Shown here: positions 23,492-31,316 of the stretch, piece after piece
Layout of the letters: each line of letters opens with the position of its first letter
Numbering within the stretch: the first letter of the stretch is position 1
DNA from: BOG-908 sp965198825
GTDB lineage: Bacteria; Pseudomonadota; Alphaproteobacteria; Acetobacterales; Acetobacteraceae
Reading direction: 5' to 3'
NCBI GenBank assembly: GCA_965198825.1
Contig: CBDAQB010000003.1
Span: 2,170,001-2,234,000 of the forward strand
Length of the DNA: 64,000 nucleotides
Made by a program: the position numbers and the translations under genes
Notes under the pieces: generated by a model
Database searches by the model: none
Told to the model about the DNA's origin: nothing
What the model saw: the letters and a program-made list of their open reading frames with translations, nothing else

Positions 23492-24184
23492 CTACCTGGT
23501 GATATCGTTCCAGTTCAGCGCGCGCCGCGTGTTCGCGACGCGGTCGAGGGGATACTTCTCGGCAGGCATGTCGGGGTTGAGAGAGGAAAGGTGGACGTAG
23601 CCGCCCGATCGCTTGTCGAGGCGCCGAAGCAGGTTGGTCTCGTCGTCGTTAGGTCGATCCGAGGTGGAGTGTAGCGTAATCAGCACAAAGTCGCCCGACG
23701 TCCCGGACCTGGCGAGATCGATCAGAACAAGCTCGCCGGCCATCCACCGCGGCGCCATGGTGTCGTCAGGAGCATAGAAGCCGACGACCTTTGCGGTGCC
23801 TGACATGGATGGCGGGCGCGTGAGGTCCTGGACAGACATTGGGTTGAGTTTGAACTCTCCGTCCCTAACAACCGGGTGGCACGACCAAACTGGTATTCCG
23901 GCCTTCGAGGCTCTTATGTTCACTTCTCGTTCTTGCCGTCTAGCCGGGACCCGGTCCAGCAGTTTCTTGAGCTGCGGCGGGACTGGAGCCTCCGAGACCA
24001 GGGCAATCCTGGCCAGAGATGCAGGCGATAGCATGTAAGCAGGGTTACTAAATAGGCGTGAGAATGAGGACTGAGAGACGCCGGCGACCTCGCTCAACGC
24101 GGTCACGTGGGCGTAGCCGCGCTCGACAGTCCGGTTCACCCAGTCGATCGTTGCTTCGCGCAGCTCGGGGTCGATTTCCTGCAT
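23492..24184 (-). CDS. Phage repressor with S24/LexA-like C-terminal domain
   Basis: The protein has about 230 residues. The N-terminal helix-turn-helix is around VTALSEVAGVSQSSFSRLF and the C-terminal S24-like domain contains APDDTMAPRWMAGELVLID. The catalytic Ser of cleavable repressors is Thr here (DDTM), and the usual Lys in VKRL is replaced (LLRRL), so self-cleavage looks lost. The ATG at 24184 leaves the operators upstream; starts at 24202 or 24268 would place operator DNA inside the coding region. It is divergent from a Cro-like gene. It presumably keeps lysogeny by binding the ATATGCG-T-CGCATAT sites on both sides. Confidence 0.85.
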   Translation of the reverse strand: MQEIDPELREATIDWVNRTVERGYAHVTALSEVAGVSQSSFSRLFSNPAYMLSPASLARIALVSEAPVPPQLKKLLDRVPARRQEREVNIRASKAGIPVWSCHPVVRDGEFKLNPMSVQDLTRPPSMSGTAKVVGFYAPDDTMAPRWMAGELVLIDLARSGTSGDFVLITLHSTSDRPNDDETNLLRRLDKRSGGYVHLSSLNPDMPAEKYPLDRVANTRRALNWNDITR

Positions 24185-24200
24185 AGGCGGAACCTGCCGC

Positions 24201-24226
24201 ATACGCGTCGCATACGCATCGATATG
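24201..24226. promoter_or_regulatory. Two degenerate repressor operators before the repressor gene
   Basis: ATACGCGTCGCATAC (24201-24215) and ATACGCATCGATATG (24212-24226) are overlapping variants of the 15-base operator. They lie just upstream of the repressor start, where they could give autoregulation. Confidence 0.6.
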
Positions 24227-24230
24227 CTTG

Positions 24231-24259
24231 TTGACCGGCGTATATGCGTCGCATATGCT
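24231..24259 (+). promoter_or_regulatory. Rightward (cro) promoter with perfect repressor operator
   Basis: TTGACC (24231-24236), a 17-base spacer and TATGCT (24254-24259) form a good sigma-70 promoter. The operator ATATGCGTCGCATAT (24242-24256) fills the spacer and touches the -10 box. Transcription should begin about 24266, at the ATG of the next gene, giving a leaderless mRNA. Confidence 0.75.
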
Positions 24260-24266
24260 TTCAAGC

Positions 24267-24479
24267 ATGGACGTTCGTGCCCGTATTTCCGAGATCGAGC
24301 AGCGCCTTCGCGCTGAAGGGTTGTCGGTTGCCGCCCTCTGCCGAGAGGTGCCGCTGAATCAAAGCACTTGGGTGCGCTGGAAGAACGGAGCCGCGGCACA
24401 GAGATCTAATTGGGACAAGGTCGAGTTCGCGTTCAATCGCTTCATCGAACCCTGCCCTGCTAAGGATCAGGCAGCGTGA
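24267..24479 (+). CDS. Cro-like small DNA-binding protein
   Basis: The protein has 70 residues. A helix-turn-helix is visible in LSVAALCREVPLNQSTWVRW, followed by KNGAAAQRSNWDKVEFAFNRF, like small phage Cro/C.XRE proteins. The ATG at 24267 coincides with the predicted transcription start and lacks a Shine-Dalgarno, in keeping with leaderless translation; the open frame extends back to 24228 through the operator. Its position opposite the repressor suggests it drives the lytic switch. Confidence 0.75.
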   Translation: MDVRARISEIEQRLRAEGLSVAALCREVPLNQSTWVRWKNGAAAQRSNWDKVEFAFNRFIEPCPAKDQAA

Positions 24480-24487
24480 TGTCCGGG

Positions 24488-25051
24488 CTATGTGACCTGT
24501 CGGATGTCCGCGAACCGCATCAGAAACGCGACCGGCAGAGCTGTGTCGCCTCGCCCATCGAGCAGAAATTTGGCCAGATAACCGTCGAAGCGGACCGGCT
24601 GACCGCTCATAAACGAGCGCGCACGCTTGTAGAGCTTGGAGCCTGGCAGAATAGCCGTGTTCTCGGTATCCACGATACTGAGGAACGCGGTGCGAGCGAC
24701 GAAGCTCTTTCCGATCTTCAGAAAGATCAGCGCGCGTTCGTCGTCGACGTCCGTCTTGTCGACTGTCGCGGACCAGTTTGTGAACTTGCGCGGCAGCCTC
24801 GCCTTTTCGAGTCTGTTGATGATTTCCTGTTGAGCGGCGCCTCGGCTGTCCATGGTCGGCGCATCGGCCATTCTTGGAACAACGGCTCGAAAGATTGCCA
24901 GCGTCGCCCGCTGCGACGGCGTCATCCGTGCGAGTTCGGAGGTTTCGTCTTCCGGAAAGCTCCATCCCTGATCGGTCGATGCGGCAACAGCCTCCGTTTT
25001 GATAAACGTAGCGCTCGCAGCGAGGGCAAGAAGAGTTCGGCGGTCGAGCAA
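24488..25051 (-). CDS. Exported protein of unknown function (possible lysogenic-conversion gene)
   Basis: The protein has 187 residues. The N-terminus MLDRRTLLALAASATF resembles a Sec or Tat signal peptide (DRRTLL), ending near EAVAAS. The mature part has a helical region (SQRATLAIFRAVVPRM) and a C-terminal GQPVRFDGYLAKFLLDG. It is transcribed against the cro gene within the immunity region, as an isolated unit typical of a moron expressed from the prophage. Base composition is less G/C-rich than its neighbours, suggesting separate acquisition. No family is recognised. Confidence 0.65.
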   Translation of the reverse strand: MLDRRTLLALAASATFIKTEAVAASTDQGWSFPEDETSELARMTPSQRATLAIFRAVVPRMADAPTMDSRGAAQQEIINRLEKARLPRKFTNWSATVDKTDVDDERALIFLKIGKSFVARTAFLSIVDTENTAILPGSKLYKRARSFMSGQPVRFDGYLAKFLLDGRGDTALPVAFLMRFADIRQVT

Positions 25052-25191
25052 AGTAATCGATCCTTTTCCAGCTACCTTCGCGGCAGCCTAGAGCCGCGCC
25101 ATTCTTATCGCCAACCTCGCTTTGCATTTATTGTCTCCTTCCACACAGTGGCGCGGCATCGATGCGGCGTCATGCGGAAGCCCTCCGCGTC

Positions 25192-25689
25192 ATGACCGCG
25201 CCTCGCGCCTCCGCGATCGAGGATCGCAACGCCTTAAAAACGGCGTTCAAGCAGGTCGTCGTCATGCTGGGCGGCCTCGAGGCTGCGGCGTCCTGCACAC
25301 GCGTCGCCAAAAGCCAGCTGTCCGAATACGGGTCCGTCCAGGCAGATGAGCGGCACGCGCCCATCGATGTCGTGCTCGACCTGGAGCGCATCGCGGGTGA
25401 GCCGCTGATCACCGCCGCCCTCGCTCGCGCGCAGGGATGCCTGCTGCTGCCCGTCGAGCTGGTCGGCGACAATGACATCGCCAGGGCCTTGCAGCTCGTG
25501 GCGACCGATGCAGGCCGCACCTTGGCGGATGCCATGCGCGCCCTCTCCGGCGATATGGGGGAGGCGGAGCGCCGCACCCTGCAAATCGATCTTGGCGACC
25601 TGGTGCGCGCCGCCAACGCGGCGCTGAGCATCATCACCAGGCCGCCTACCGTCGTTCCCCTTCAAGCCAGTGGAGAGCGTGATGCCTGA
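25192..25689 (+). CDS. CII-like phage regulatory protein
   Basis: The protein has about 165 residues and resembles the phage CII/CP76 regulatory family. The putative HTH is in LEAASCTRVAKSQLSEYG, followed by HAPIDVVLDLERIAGEPLI and a long helical tail. The ATG at 25192 with GGAAG upstream is preferred; an ATG at 25162 is possible. It is the first gene of the rightward early operon after the immunity region, as expected for CII. Confidence 0.65.
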   Translation: MTAPRASAIEDRNALKTAFKQVVVMLGGLEAAASCTRVAKSQLSEYGSVQADERHAPIDVVLDLERIAGEPLITAALARAQGCLLLPVELVGDNDIARALQLVATDAGRTLADAMRALSGDMGEAERRTLQIDLGDLVRAANAALSIITRPPTVVPLQASGERDA

Positions 25690-26146
25690 CCAGGTGCGCA
25701 CCAGCGGCGGCGCCACGTTCGCGCGCGGCTGCCTGAATGAGCATGGCCAGCTGAGCTGGCCGCTGATGCAGGCGAAAATGGGTGCAGGCAGGCCCGGTGC
25801 GACGATCAACCGGCGCACGGTCGCGGAAAGCACCTTGAAAGCTCATCCCTGCGATTACGTCGTGCCGAGCTCCATCGCGGGCATAAGGCGCGTGGCGGAT
25901 GTTTACCGCACCCTTTTGGCCATTGCTGACGATGACGGAGTCTTCCCGAGCGTCGACCATTTTGTGGAGCGTGCTGGGTTTCCAAACAGCAGTGACGATC
26001 GGCAGGTTTTAGTTAGAAGCATGGCTCTCCTCGTGCACGAGGGCCTGATAGTCGAACGCAAATGGTCGCGGCATCGCGTGATCCGCATCGTGGCGACCGG
26101 CCAGTTTATCCGCACGGCTGGCCTCGACGAGACTGAGACGGTGTGA
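25682..26146 (+). CDS. Winged-helix-like phage protein
   Basis: The protein has 154 residues. The C-terminal half (VYRTLLAIADDDGVFPSVDH through LVHEGLIVERKW) reads like a winged-helix domain. The N-half contains basic segments. The ATG at 25682 overlaps the previous gene and its stop overlaps the next start (TGATG). It is probably a DNA-binding protein of the replication module. Confidence 0.55.
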   Translation: MPDQVRTSGGATFARGCLNEHGQLSWPLMQAKMGAGRPGATINRRTVAESTLKAHPCDYVVPSSIAGIRRVADVYRTLLAIADDDGVFPSVDHFVERAGFPNSSDDRQVLVRSMALLVHEGLIVERKWSRHRVIRIVATGQFIRTAGLDETETV

Positions 26147-27165
26147 TGGCGGACGCACTGCGCAGCGTCCGCGACATTCTCCGGAGCACGCTGCACCCGG
26201 ATTTGCTGGCACGCATCGAGGCCTCCATCGACGCTATCGTCGCAGAGGAGGTCCGGGCGAAGCTTGCGGCTCAATCCGCAATCATCAGCGTCGAGATCGA
26301 CCGCGAAGACACCAGGAAATTCAGCGAGGCGCGTAACGCCGTCATCAAGCAGCAGTGGGTTCTCGGCATCGACGTCAATGCGATCACCGACACGCTCAAT
26401 CGTATGCCCGGCCGGACACTGACCTCGAAGCAGATTTGCATCCAGGCGCACCATCTCGGCGTCAAACGGCCGGCCGGCTTCTCTCGCCGTGCGGCGGACG
26501 CAAAGCCTAGAAGCGCTGGGTCGCCGCCGAAGGTTTACACGCCGGAACGCCTCGCTGTTCTGCGCGAGCATTGGCCCAAGGGCACGCCTGTCGACGCCAT
26601 CTACGCCATGCTCGCCGGGCTGCCCGGCGCGCCCGTGAGCAAAGACAACATCAAGTTCGCTGCCAATCACTACGGGCTCAGGCGCCCATCAGGCTTCATG
26701 CAGCAAATAAACCTTCGCGCCGCTCAACCACCTGCGGCCCCAGCTGCACCTGCGGCCGTATCCCATAAACCGCTGCAGAAGCCTGCCGCTCCTGTGCGTG
26801 CCGTCCCTCTGCCTGCTCCCGTGGTTGCGCCGCAGCAGGTCATCAGAAAGCCGTCCCCCCCCCTGGCTGCCTTTGTCCCGCCCCGGCCATTTGGAAGGTC
26901 GGCGCCGCCCCCGCCGACATCGGCGCAACGGCAACGCGAGCGGGATGCCGCAATGGTTGCTGAGCATATCGCCAAAAAGGGCGTGACGCGCTGCCCCACG
27001 GCCATCCTTGAACCGACCACCGCGATCGTCCCGGCGGCCGAGCGCGCGGCAGTCGCGGCGTATGACGCGGCACGCGATCAGGAACGTAAAGACGAACACA
27101 TGCGCCGGACGCAGTCTGGCCGGAAGGCGGCGGCCGCAAAGATAACGTCGTCGGCGAGTGCCTGA
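26146..27165 (+). CDS. DNA-binding-like protein with two GcrA-type HTH repeats
   Basis: The protein has 339 residues. Two similar modules, around 26329-26490 and 26545-26700, share a helical block followed by GxxRPxGF (GVKRPAGFSRR and GLRRPSGFMQQ). Each resembles the N-terminal SANT/HTH part of GcrA (LREHWPKGTPVDAIYAML compared with LRSLWAEGHSTAEIGRRM in the next gene). A long Pro/Ala linker and a basic C-terminal helix follow. The start is the ATG in the TGATG overlap; a GTG at 26143 is possible. I infer that it binds DNA; the target is unknown. Confidence 0.55.
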   Translation: MADALRSVRDILRSTLHPDLLARIEASIDAIVAEEVRAKLAAQSAIISVEIDREDTRKFSEARNAVIKQQWVLGIDVNAITDTLNRMPGRTLTSKQICIQAHHLGVKRPAGFSRRAADAKPRSAGSPPKVYTPERLAVLREHWPKGTPVDAIYAMLAGLPGAPVSKDNIKFAANHYGLRRPSGFMQQINLRAAQPPAAPAAPAAVSHKPLQKPAAPVRAVPLPAPVVAPQQVIRKPSPPLAAFVPPRPFGRSAPPPPTSAQRQRERDAAMVAEHIAKKGVTRCPTAILEPTTAIVPAAERAAVAAYDAARDQERKDEHMRRTQSGRKAAAAKITSSASA

Positions 27166-27167
27166 TC

Positions 27168-27668
27168 GTGGAGTGGTCAGATGCCTCAATCGCAAAACTT
27201 CGTAGCCTGTGGGCCGAAGGCCACTCGACCGCTGAGATCGGTCGGCGAATGGGCATCTCGAAGAATTCTGTCGTCAACAAGGCGAATCGCATCAATCTCA
27301 GCCGCCCAAGCCCAATCGATTGGTCGGGCAAGACGACGCGGCGTTCCCAGCCACGACGCGCGCCCAAACAAACGCTCGAAGAGCTGGCAGCGATCAAAGC
27401 GCCTGCGCCCGTCACACCCCCCCCTGCTGGTCTCAGCCCGGTCGTTGCCAAGGTTATCGCCGTGCAGCATGAGCGCCATCATGCCAGCGAGGAGCCTGCC
27501 AGGCGCATTGGTGTGCAAACTCCGTGCTGCTGGCCGCTAGGTGAGCCTGGAACGCGTGAATTTCGGTTTTGCGAGGCTAATGCAGTCGCCAACAAGCCCT
27601 ATTGCGTCGAGCATGTTGCCCAGGCCTATGCGCGTATTCCCGAGTTGCGACGTGGTGAGCCACGTTGA
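27168..27668 (+). CDS. gcrA: GcrA-family cell-cycle regulator homologue
   Basis: The protein has 166 residues and a GTG start. The N-terminal HTH matches GcrA (EWSDASIAKLRSLWAEGHST, then GRRMGISKNSVVNKANR). The C-terminal sigma-binding-like end has CCWPLGEPGTREFRFCEA and a final YCVEHVAQAY. GcrA activates sigma-70 promoters, often depending on GANTC methylation, in alphaproteobacterial cell-cycle control. A phage copy could redirect host sigma-70 or time replication. It is in the replication operon and overlaps the primase start (TTGA). Confidence 0.85.
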   Translation: MEWSDASIAKLRSLWAEGHSTAEIGRRMGISKNSVVNKANRINLSRPSPIDWSGKTTRRSQPRRAPKQTLEELAAIKAPAPVTPPPAGLSPVVAKVIAVQHERHHASEEPARRIGVQTPCCWPLGEPGTREFRFCEANAVANKPYCVEHVAQAYARIPELRRGEPR

Positions 27669-28759
27669 ACGAGGCGCGCCGATGTAGCCCAGCGGCCGGT
27701 GATGTATCTCGCATGCTGGCGGCACGTGCATCGGCGCTTTGTGCCGAGATCCTCAGCGCGGGCGTCAGGAAAAGTGCCGAATGGGTTGTCGGGTCGGTCG
27801 CCAACGAGCGCGGCACCTCGATGGCGGTGCACCTGACAGGTCCGAAGGCCGGCGTATGGATGGATTTCGCCAGCGGTGAGGCTGGCGACGCGCTCGACCT
27901 GGTCGCGGCCGTTCTCTACCGCGGCGACAAAAAGCGCGCCTATGGCTGGGCGCTGCGTTGGCTGGGGCTGGCGAATGGTGACGTCGCGGCGACACAGCGG
28001 GCCTACGTCCCTGAGCGTGCGCCGGACGAGGCTGCAGAGGCCGAGGCAACGAAGAAGCGCAATTCGGCGCTGGCTCTTTGGCTGGAGGCTGAGGCGTCGC
28101 TTGCAGGCACCCCGGCAGAGGCGTACCTGCTGCGTCGGCACATTGATCTCACTCGCCTGGGTCGCCAGCCTCGGGCGCTCCGCTTTCATCCTGCGTGCTG
28201 GTGCGCCGAGGCGAACCGCAAGCTTCCCGCCTTGGTGGCGGCCGTCTCCACGCTGATCGATGGCAAGCAGGTGCATATCGCGACGCACCGGACTTGGCTT
28301 GATCATACCAGAGGCGTCTGGCACAAGGCCCGCGTCGATAATCCCAAAAAGACGCTGGCGAAGCCGCGTGGCGGCACCATCAGGTTGTGGCGCGGCGAAA
28401 GCGGCCTGGCGCTTGCGGATGCGCCGCCGGGCGAGACTTTGTGCATTGGCGAGGGCATCGAAACTTGCCTTTCGGTTGCGCTCGCCTGCCCTCAGTATCG
28501 CGTGCTGTGCTCAGTCTCCCTGGCGAACATGGCGTCGATCGATCTGCCCTTGACGATCGGGCCGATCATCATTCTTGCCGATAATGACGGTGAGAATCCT
28601 GCCGCCGCCTGGGGCCTCCAGCGCGTGTGCAACGTGCTGCTCGAGCGCGGCCATGACGTGCGCATTGCCCGCTCGCCTGTCGGTAAAGATTTCAACGATG
28701 CGCTGGTGAAGTTGCCGGCGCCGAAAGTCAAAACATCCGGGGGGATGGTGCATGCCTGA
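27665..28759 (+). CDS. Toprim-domain DNA primase-like protein
   Basis: The protein has 364 residues. The N-terminal part is like the primase zinc-domain/DUF7146 region (GPKAGVWMDFASGEAGDALD). The Toprim motifs are CIGEGIETCLSV at about 260 and ILADNDGEN at about 303, ending with SPVGKDFNDAL. It should prime phage DNA synthesis. TTG is the start, inside the TTGA overlap with gcrA. The classical N-terminal zinc finger is not evident. It is followed by a MazG-like gene and then the P-loop replication protein. Confidence 0.85.
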   Translation: MNEARRCSPAAGDVSRMLAARASALCAEILSAGVRKSAEWVVGSVANERGTSMAVHLTGPKAGVWMDFASGEAGDALDLVAAVLYRGDKKRAYGWALRWLGLANGDVAATQRAYVPERAPDEAAEAEATKKRNSALALWLEAEASLAGTPAEAYLLRRHIDLTRLGRQPRALRFHPACWCAEANRKLPALVAAVSTLIDGKQVHIATHRTWLDHTRGVWHKARVDNPKKTLAKPRGGTIRLWRGESGLALADAPPGETLCIGEGIETCLSVALACPQYRVLCSVSLANMASIDLPLTIGPIIILADNDGENPAAAWGLQRVCNVLLERGHDVRIARSPVGKDFNDALVKLPAPKVKTSGGMVHA

Positions 28760-29123
28760 TCAGAAGCGTTCGCACCCGCTGCACGATCCATCGGATCCGT
28801 CTACGTCCTGGGCGTTAAACCCATGGGTTCCGACATCTGATCCATTAGATCTTAAACATCTGGGCAAGCTTGGCGAGGAGCTGTGCGAAGCTGGTGCGGC
28901 TATTTTTCGCTGCGTTATACAAGGCATAGACGCGTCAGAACCTGTCACTGGCAAGTTGAATCGTAAGTGGGTCGAAGAAGAGATTGCAGATGTTCTCGCA
29001 AATATCGACCTTGTCATAAATCGGTTTGACCTCGATCAAAGCGAGATATTTAGACGAAGGGCGCGAAAGACTGAGCATTTGCAGCGCTGGCATTCGATGC
29101 TTGCCTTAAAGTCCGAAACCTGA
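28752..29123 (+). CDS. MazG-like nucleotide pyrophosphohydrolase
   Basis: The protein has 123 residues. Helices with the metal-binding pattern LGKLGEELCEAGAA and WVEEEIADVLANIDLVINRF match all-alpha NTP pyrophosphatases. Phage MazG enzymes cleanse or remodel nucleotide pools and may lower ppGpp. The gene has clearly lower G/C at third codon positions than its neighbours and overlaps the primase gene by 8 bases, suggesting recent insertion. Confidence 0.7.
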   Translation: MPDQKRSHPLHDPSDPSTSWALNPWVPTSDPLDLKHLGKLGEELCEAGAAIFRCVIQGIDASEPVTGKLNRKWVEEEIADVLANIDLVINRFDLDQSEIFRRRARKTEHLQRWHSMLALKSET

Positions 29124-29140
29124 GCTCGACGGCAGCAGTT

Positions 29141-31027
29141 ATGTCAGACGGACCAGCAGAAATTGCACGCTCCGTGGCGGGCGCCGATCGCGCGTTCACG
29201 GTCGTCAAGGGCGGACGCGACGATGGGCCGCCGGCAGCGCCGCCGCCAAACGATGGTGCCTCGCAAACGCCCTGCCCCATCATGGCGCTCGGCCATCTCT
29301 GCGGCCGCTTCTATTTCCTTGATCGCGTTGGACAGCAAGTCGAGCTGTCGGCTCGCGCGCTCGGCAACCGTCATGAACTGCTCAACACCCTGTTCGGCGG
29401 ACAGGATCAATGGCTACGCTCCCAGTTCCCGAAGAAGATCAAGCGAAAAGCGAAGGATGAGCAGGGCAATGACATCGAGGAAGAGATCGTCGTCGATTTC
29501 GCGCTCAACCAGGCGTCTGCCTATCTAGCGCGCGCCTGCTTCCAGTCTGGCATGTGGGGCGACCATATCGTGCTGCGCCGGCCTGGCGTGTGGCCCGAAA
29601 CGGCAACGCCTGGTGCAGCGGCATTCCCTGCCGTGCATTGCGGCGACAAGGTGCTGATCGGCACGAACTGGCATGATGCCGGCCATCGCATCGACAATAC
29701 GATCTGGGCGGCCGCCGCGCCCGTTCCGCGACCTGGGACGCCCTGCGATCATTCGATCGGCGAGACGCTGCAGAGCGAGCTACAACGGCTATTCAAGTTC
29801 CGGCAGGCTGGCGGCGCCATCGTCGTCGTCGGGCTGCTCGGCACAGCCTATTTTGGCGGCGCGGCGCAATGGCGCAGCTCCGGCTTCCTGCTGGGCCAAT
29901 CAGGGTGCGGCAAGTCCACGCTGCTGCAAGTGCTGCGTGCCTGCGCGCCGATGCACTGGTTCTCCAACGATACGTCGAAGGCCGGGCTGGAGCAGGGGCT
30001 GAATGGCCGCGCCATGCCTTGCTTCCTCGATGAGACGGAGAAGTCGGGTGGTGATGTGCGTGGTGCGCAGACGCTGCTCGACCTGGTGCTGACCGCGAGT
30101 GGTGGTGGTGGCACGCAGGGCGCGCGCGGCGGCATAGATGGGCATGCGCGGCGCATCGAAGTCGTCAGCAGCGTCATCATGGCGGCGACCGCGCCGCCGG
30201 AGATGCGTGAGACACACCTCGGCCGCTTCGCGCTGATCGAGCTTGACCGGCCGGATGGCGGCGAAGATTTCCGCGCCGCGCACGAGGCGCTGATCGCGAA
30301 CATGAAGAAACTCGGCCCGGCCTTGTGGGGGCGCGCGCTGTCCAGTTGGGAACGCTACAACCGGGCGCTCGAAAGCTTCCGAACCGAGCTGTCGGCGAAG
30401 GGTTGCGCGCCACGCGAGATGGACCAGCTCGGCGCCATCCTGGCCGGCTGGTGGGTGCTGGTCAGGGATGGTGACCCGCAGGCGCGGGGCGCGCTCGAAG
30501 GTGTTGCCGGCCTCGCCGATTTCACCCGCACGACCGACATCGTCGCGGAGGACAGCAACGCCAGGCGCCTGGTGCAATACCTCATGACAAAGGCGGTCCA
30601 GCTTGATCGCAGCACGGCGCGCGAGCCGATCGGCAACCTCATCCTCAGGGTGATAGCTGGCAACGTCATTGGCGAGGATTATGCAACCGGCGTGGACACG
30701 GCAAAGCGCGCGCTGGGGGCGCATGGCATCCGTGTCATCAGGCTGGAAGAAAATCCGGATCCTCGCATTCCTCCCGAGCCCTGCTTGAGCATGGGCGGCG
30801 GCATTTGGCTCAACCCGCGTGCGACCGAGTTGGCCTCGCTTTTCGAGAATAGTGATTGGGCTGCGAGCCGCTGGATCTCCGGCCTGCTGGAGATGGATCG
30901 ATGCAAGCGGTCGACCAATGCAATCCGTGTCGGCGGCGTCGTCACCAAGGCGATCTGGCTGCCACTTGAGGAGCTGCAGCTAGTCGATGAGCGGCGGCCG
31001 GGCAGCGATCCGCCGCGAGAGTTGTAG
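29141..31027 (+). CDS. P-loop replication ATPase (DUF927/helicase-like)
   Basis: The protein has 628 residues. Walker A GQSGCGKST is at about 251-259 and a Walker B-like PCFLDETEK is near 297. An N-terminal domain of about 230 residues precedes the ATPase, and a C-terminal domain contains GGVVTKAIWLPLEEL, like the winged-helix tail of phage/plasmid primase-helicases. It probably loads at or unwinds the iteron region that begins 20 bases after its stop codon. The exact family is not certain. Confidence 0.75.
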   Translation: MSDGPAEIARSVAGADRAFTVVKGGRDDGPPAAPPPNDGASQTPCPIMALGHLCGRFYFLDRVGQQVELSARALGNRHELLNTLFGGQDQWLRSQFPKKIKRKAKDEQGNDIEEEIVVDFALNQASAYLARACFQSGMWGDHIVLRRPGVWPETATPGAAAFPAVHCGDKVLIGTNWHDAGHRIDNTIWAAAAPVPRPGTPCDHSIGETLQSELQRLFKFRQAGGAIVVVGLLGTAYFGGAAQWRSSGFLLGQSGCGKSTLLQVLRACAPMHWFSNDTSKAGLEQGLNGRAMPCFLDETEKSGGDVRGAQTLLDLVLTASGGGGTQGARGGIDGHARRIEVVSSVIMAATAPPEMRETHLGRFALIELDRPDGGEDFRAAHEALIANMKKLGPALWGRALSSWERYNRALESFRTELSAKGCAPREMDQLGAILAGWWVLVRDGDPQARGALEGVAGLADFTRTTDIVAEDSNARRLVQYLMTKAVQLDRSTAREPIGNLILRVIAGNVIGEDYATGVDTAKRALGAHGIRVIRLEENPDPRIPPEPCLSMGGGIWLNPRATELASLFENSDWAASRWISGLLEMDRCKRSTNAIRVGGVVTKAIWLPLEELQLVDERRPGSDPPREL

Positions 31028-31048
31028 TGAAATCCTAGCGATTTCAGC

Positions 31049-31284
31049 GATGTAACCGCGTAACCGGCCGTAACCAGGGGTGTAACCGGAAAGATGCTAT
31101 CAAATCAACGATGTAACCGCGTAACCGCAAAATCGGCAATTCCCTAAGCAATTATTTTCGGCGCTGAGAGAATGAAAGCGCAATGCAGCCAAAGTGCGGT
31201 TACAGCGGTTACACGGTTACATCTATCTCTATCATATTGAAATACATAGATTTAGCTGTAACCGCCGCCGTAACCGCGTAACCG
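31049..31284. other. Iteron array, candidate phage replication origin
   Basis: There are twelve copies of GTAACCG (one is GTAACCA). Direct copies begin at 31052, 31060, 31070, 31082, 31113 and 31121. Inverted copies lie at 31197, 31206 and 31214, and direct ones again at 31258, 31270 and 31278. Often two copies are 8-10 bases apart (TGTAACCGCGTAACCG). Between the clusters are A/T-rich stretches (about 31141-31160 and 31221-31255) suited to unwinding. The non-coding gap lies directly behind the primase and ATPase genes. A packaging site is a possible alternative. Confidence 0.75.
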
Positions 31285-31316
31285 ACAAAACGAGTTCGTA
31301 ATGAGCGGAGGCGATT

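Noticed and set aside
24261..25127. Minus-strand frame of 288 codons over the immunity region
   Set aside because: It overlaps the better-supported exported protein at 24488 and the cro gene in another frame, and shows no domain.
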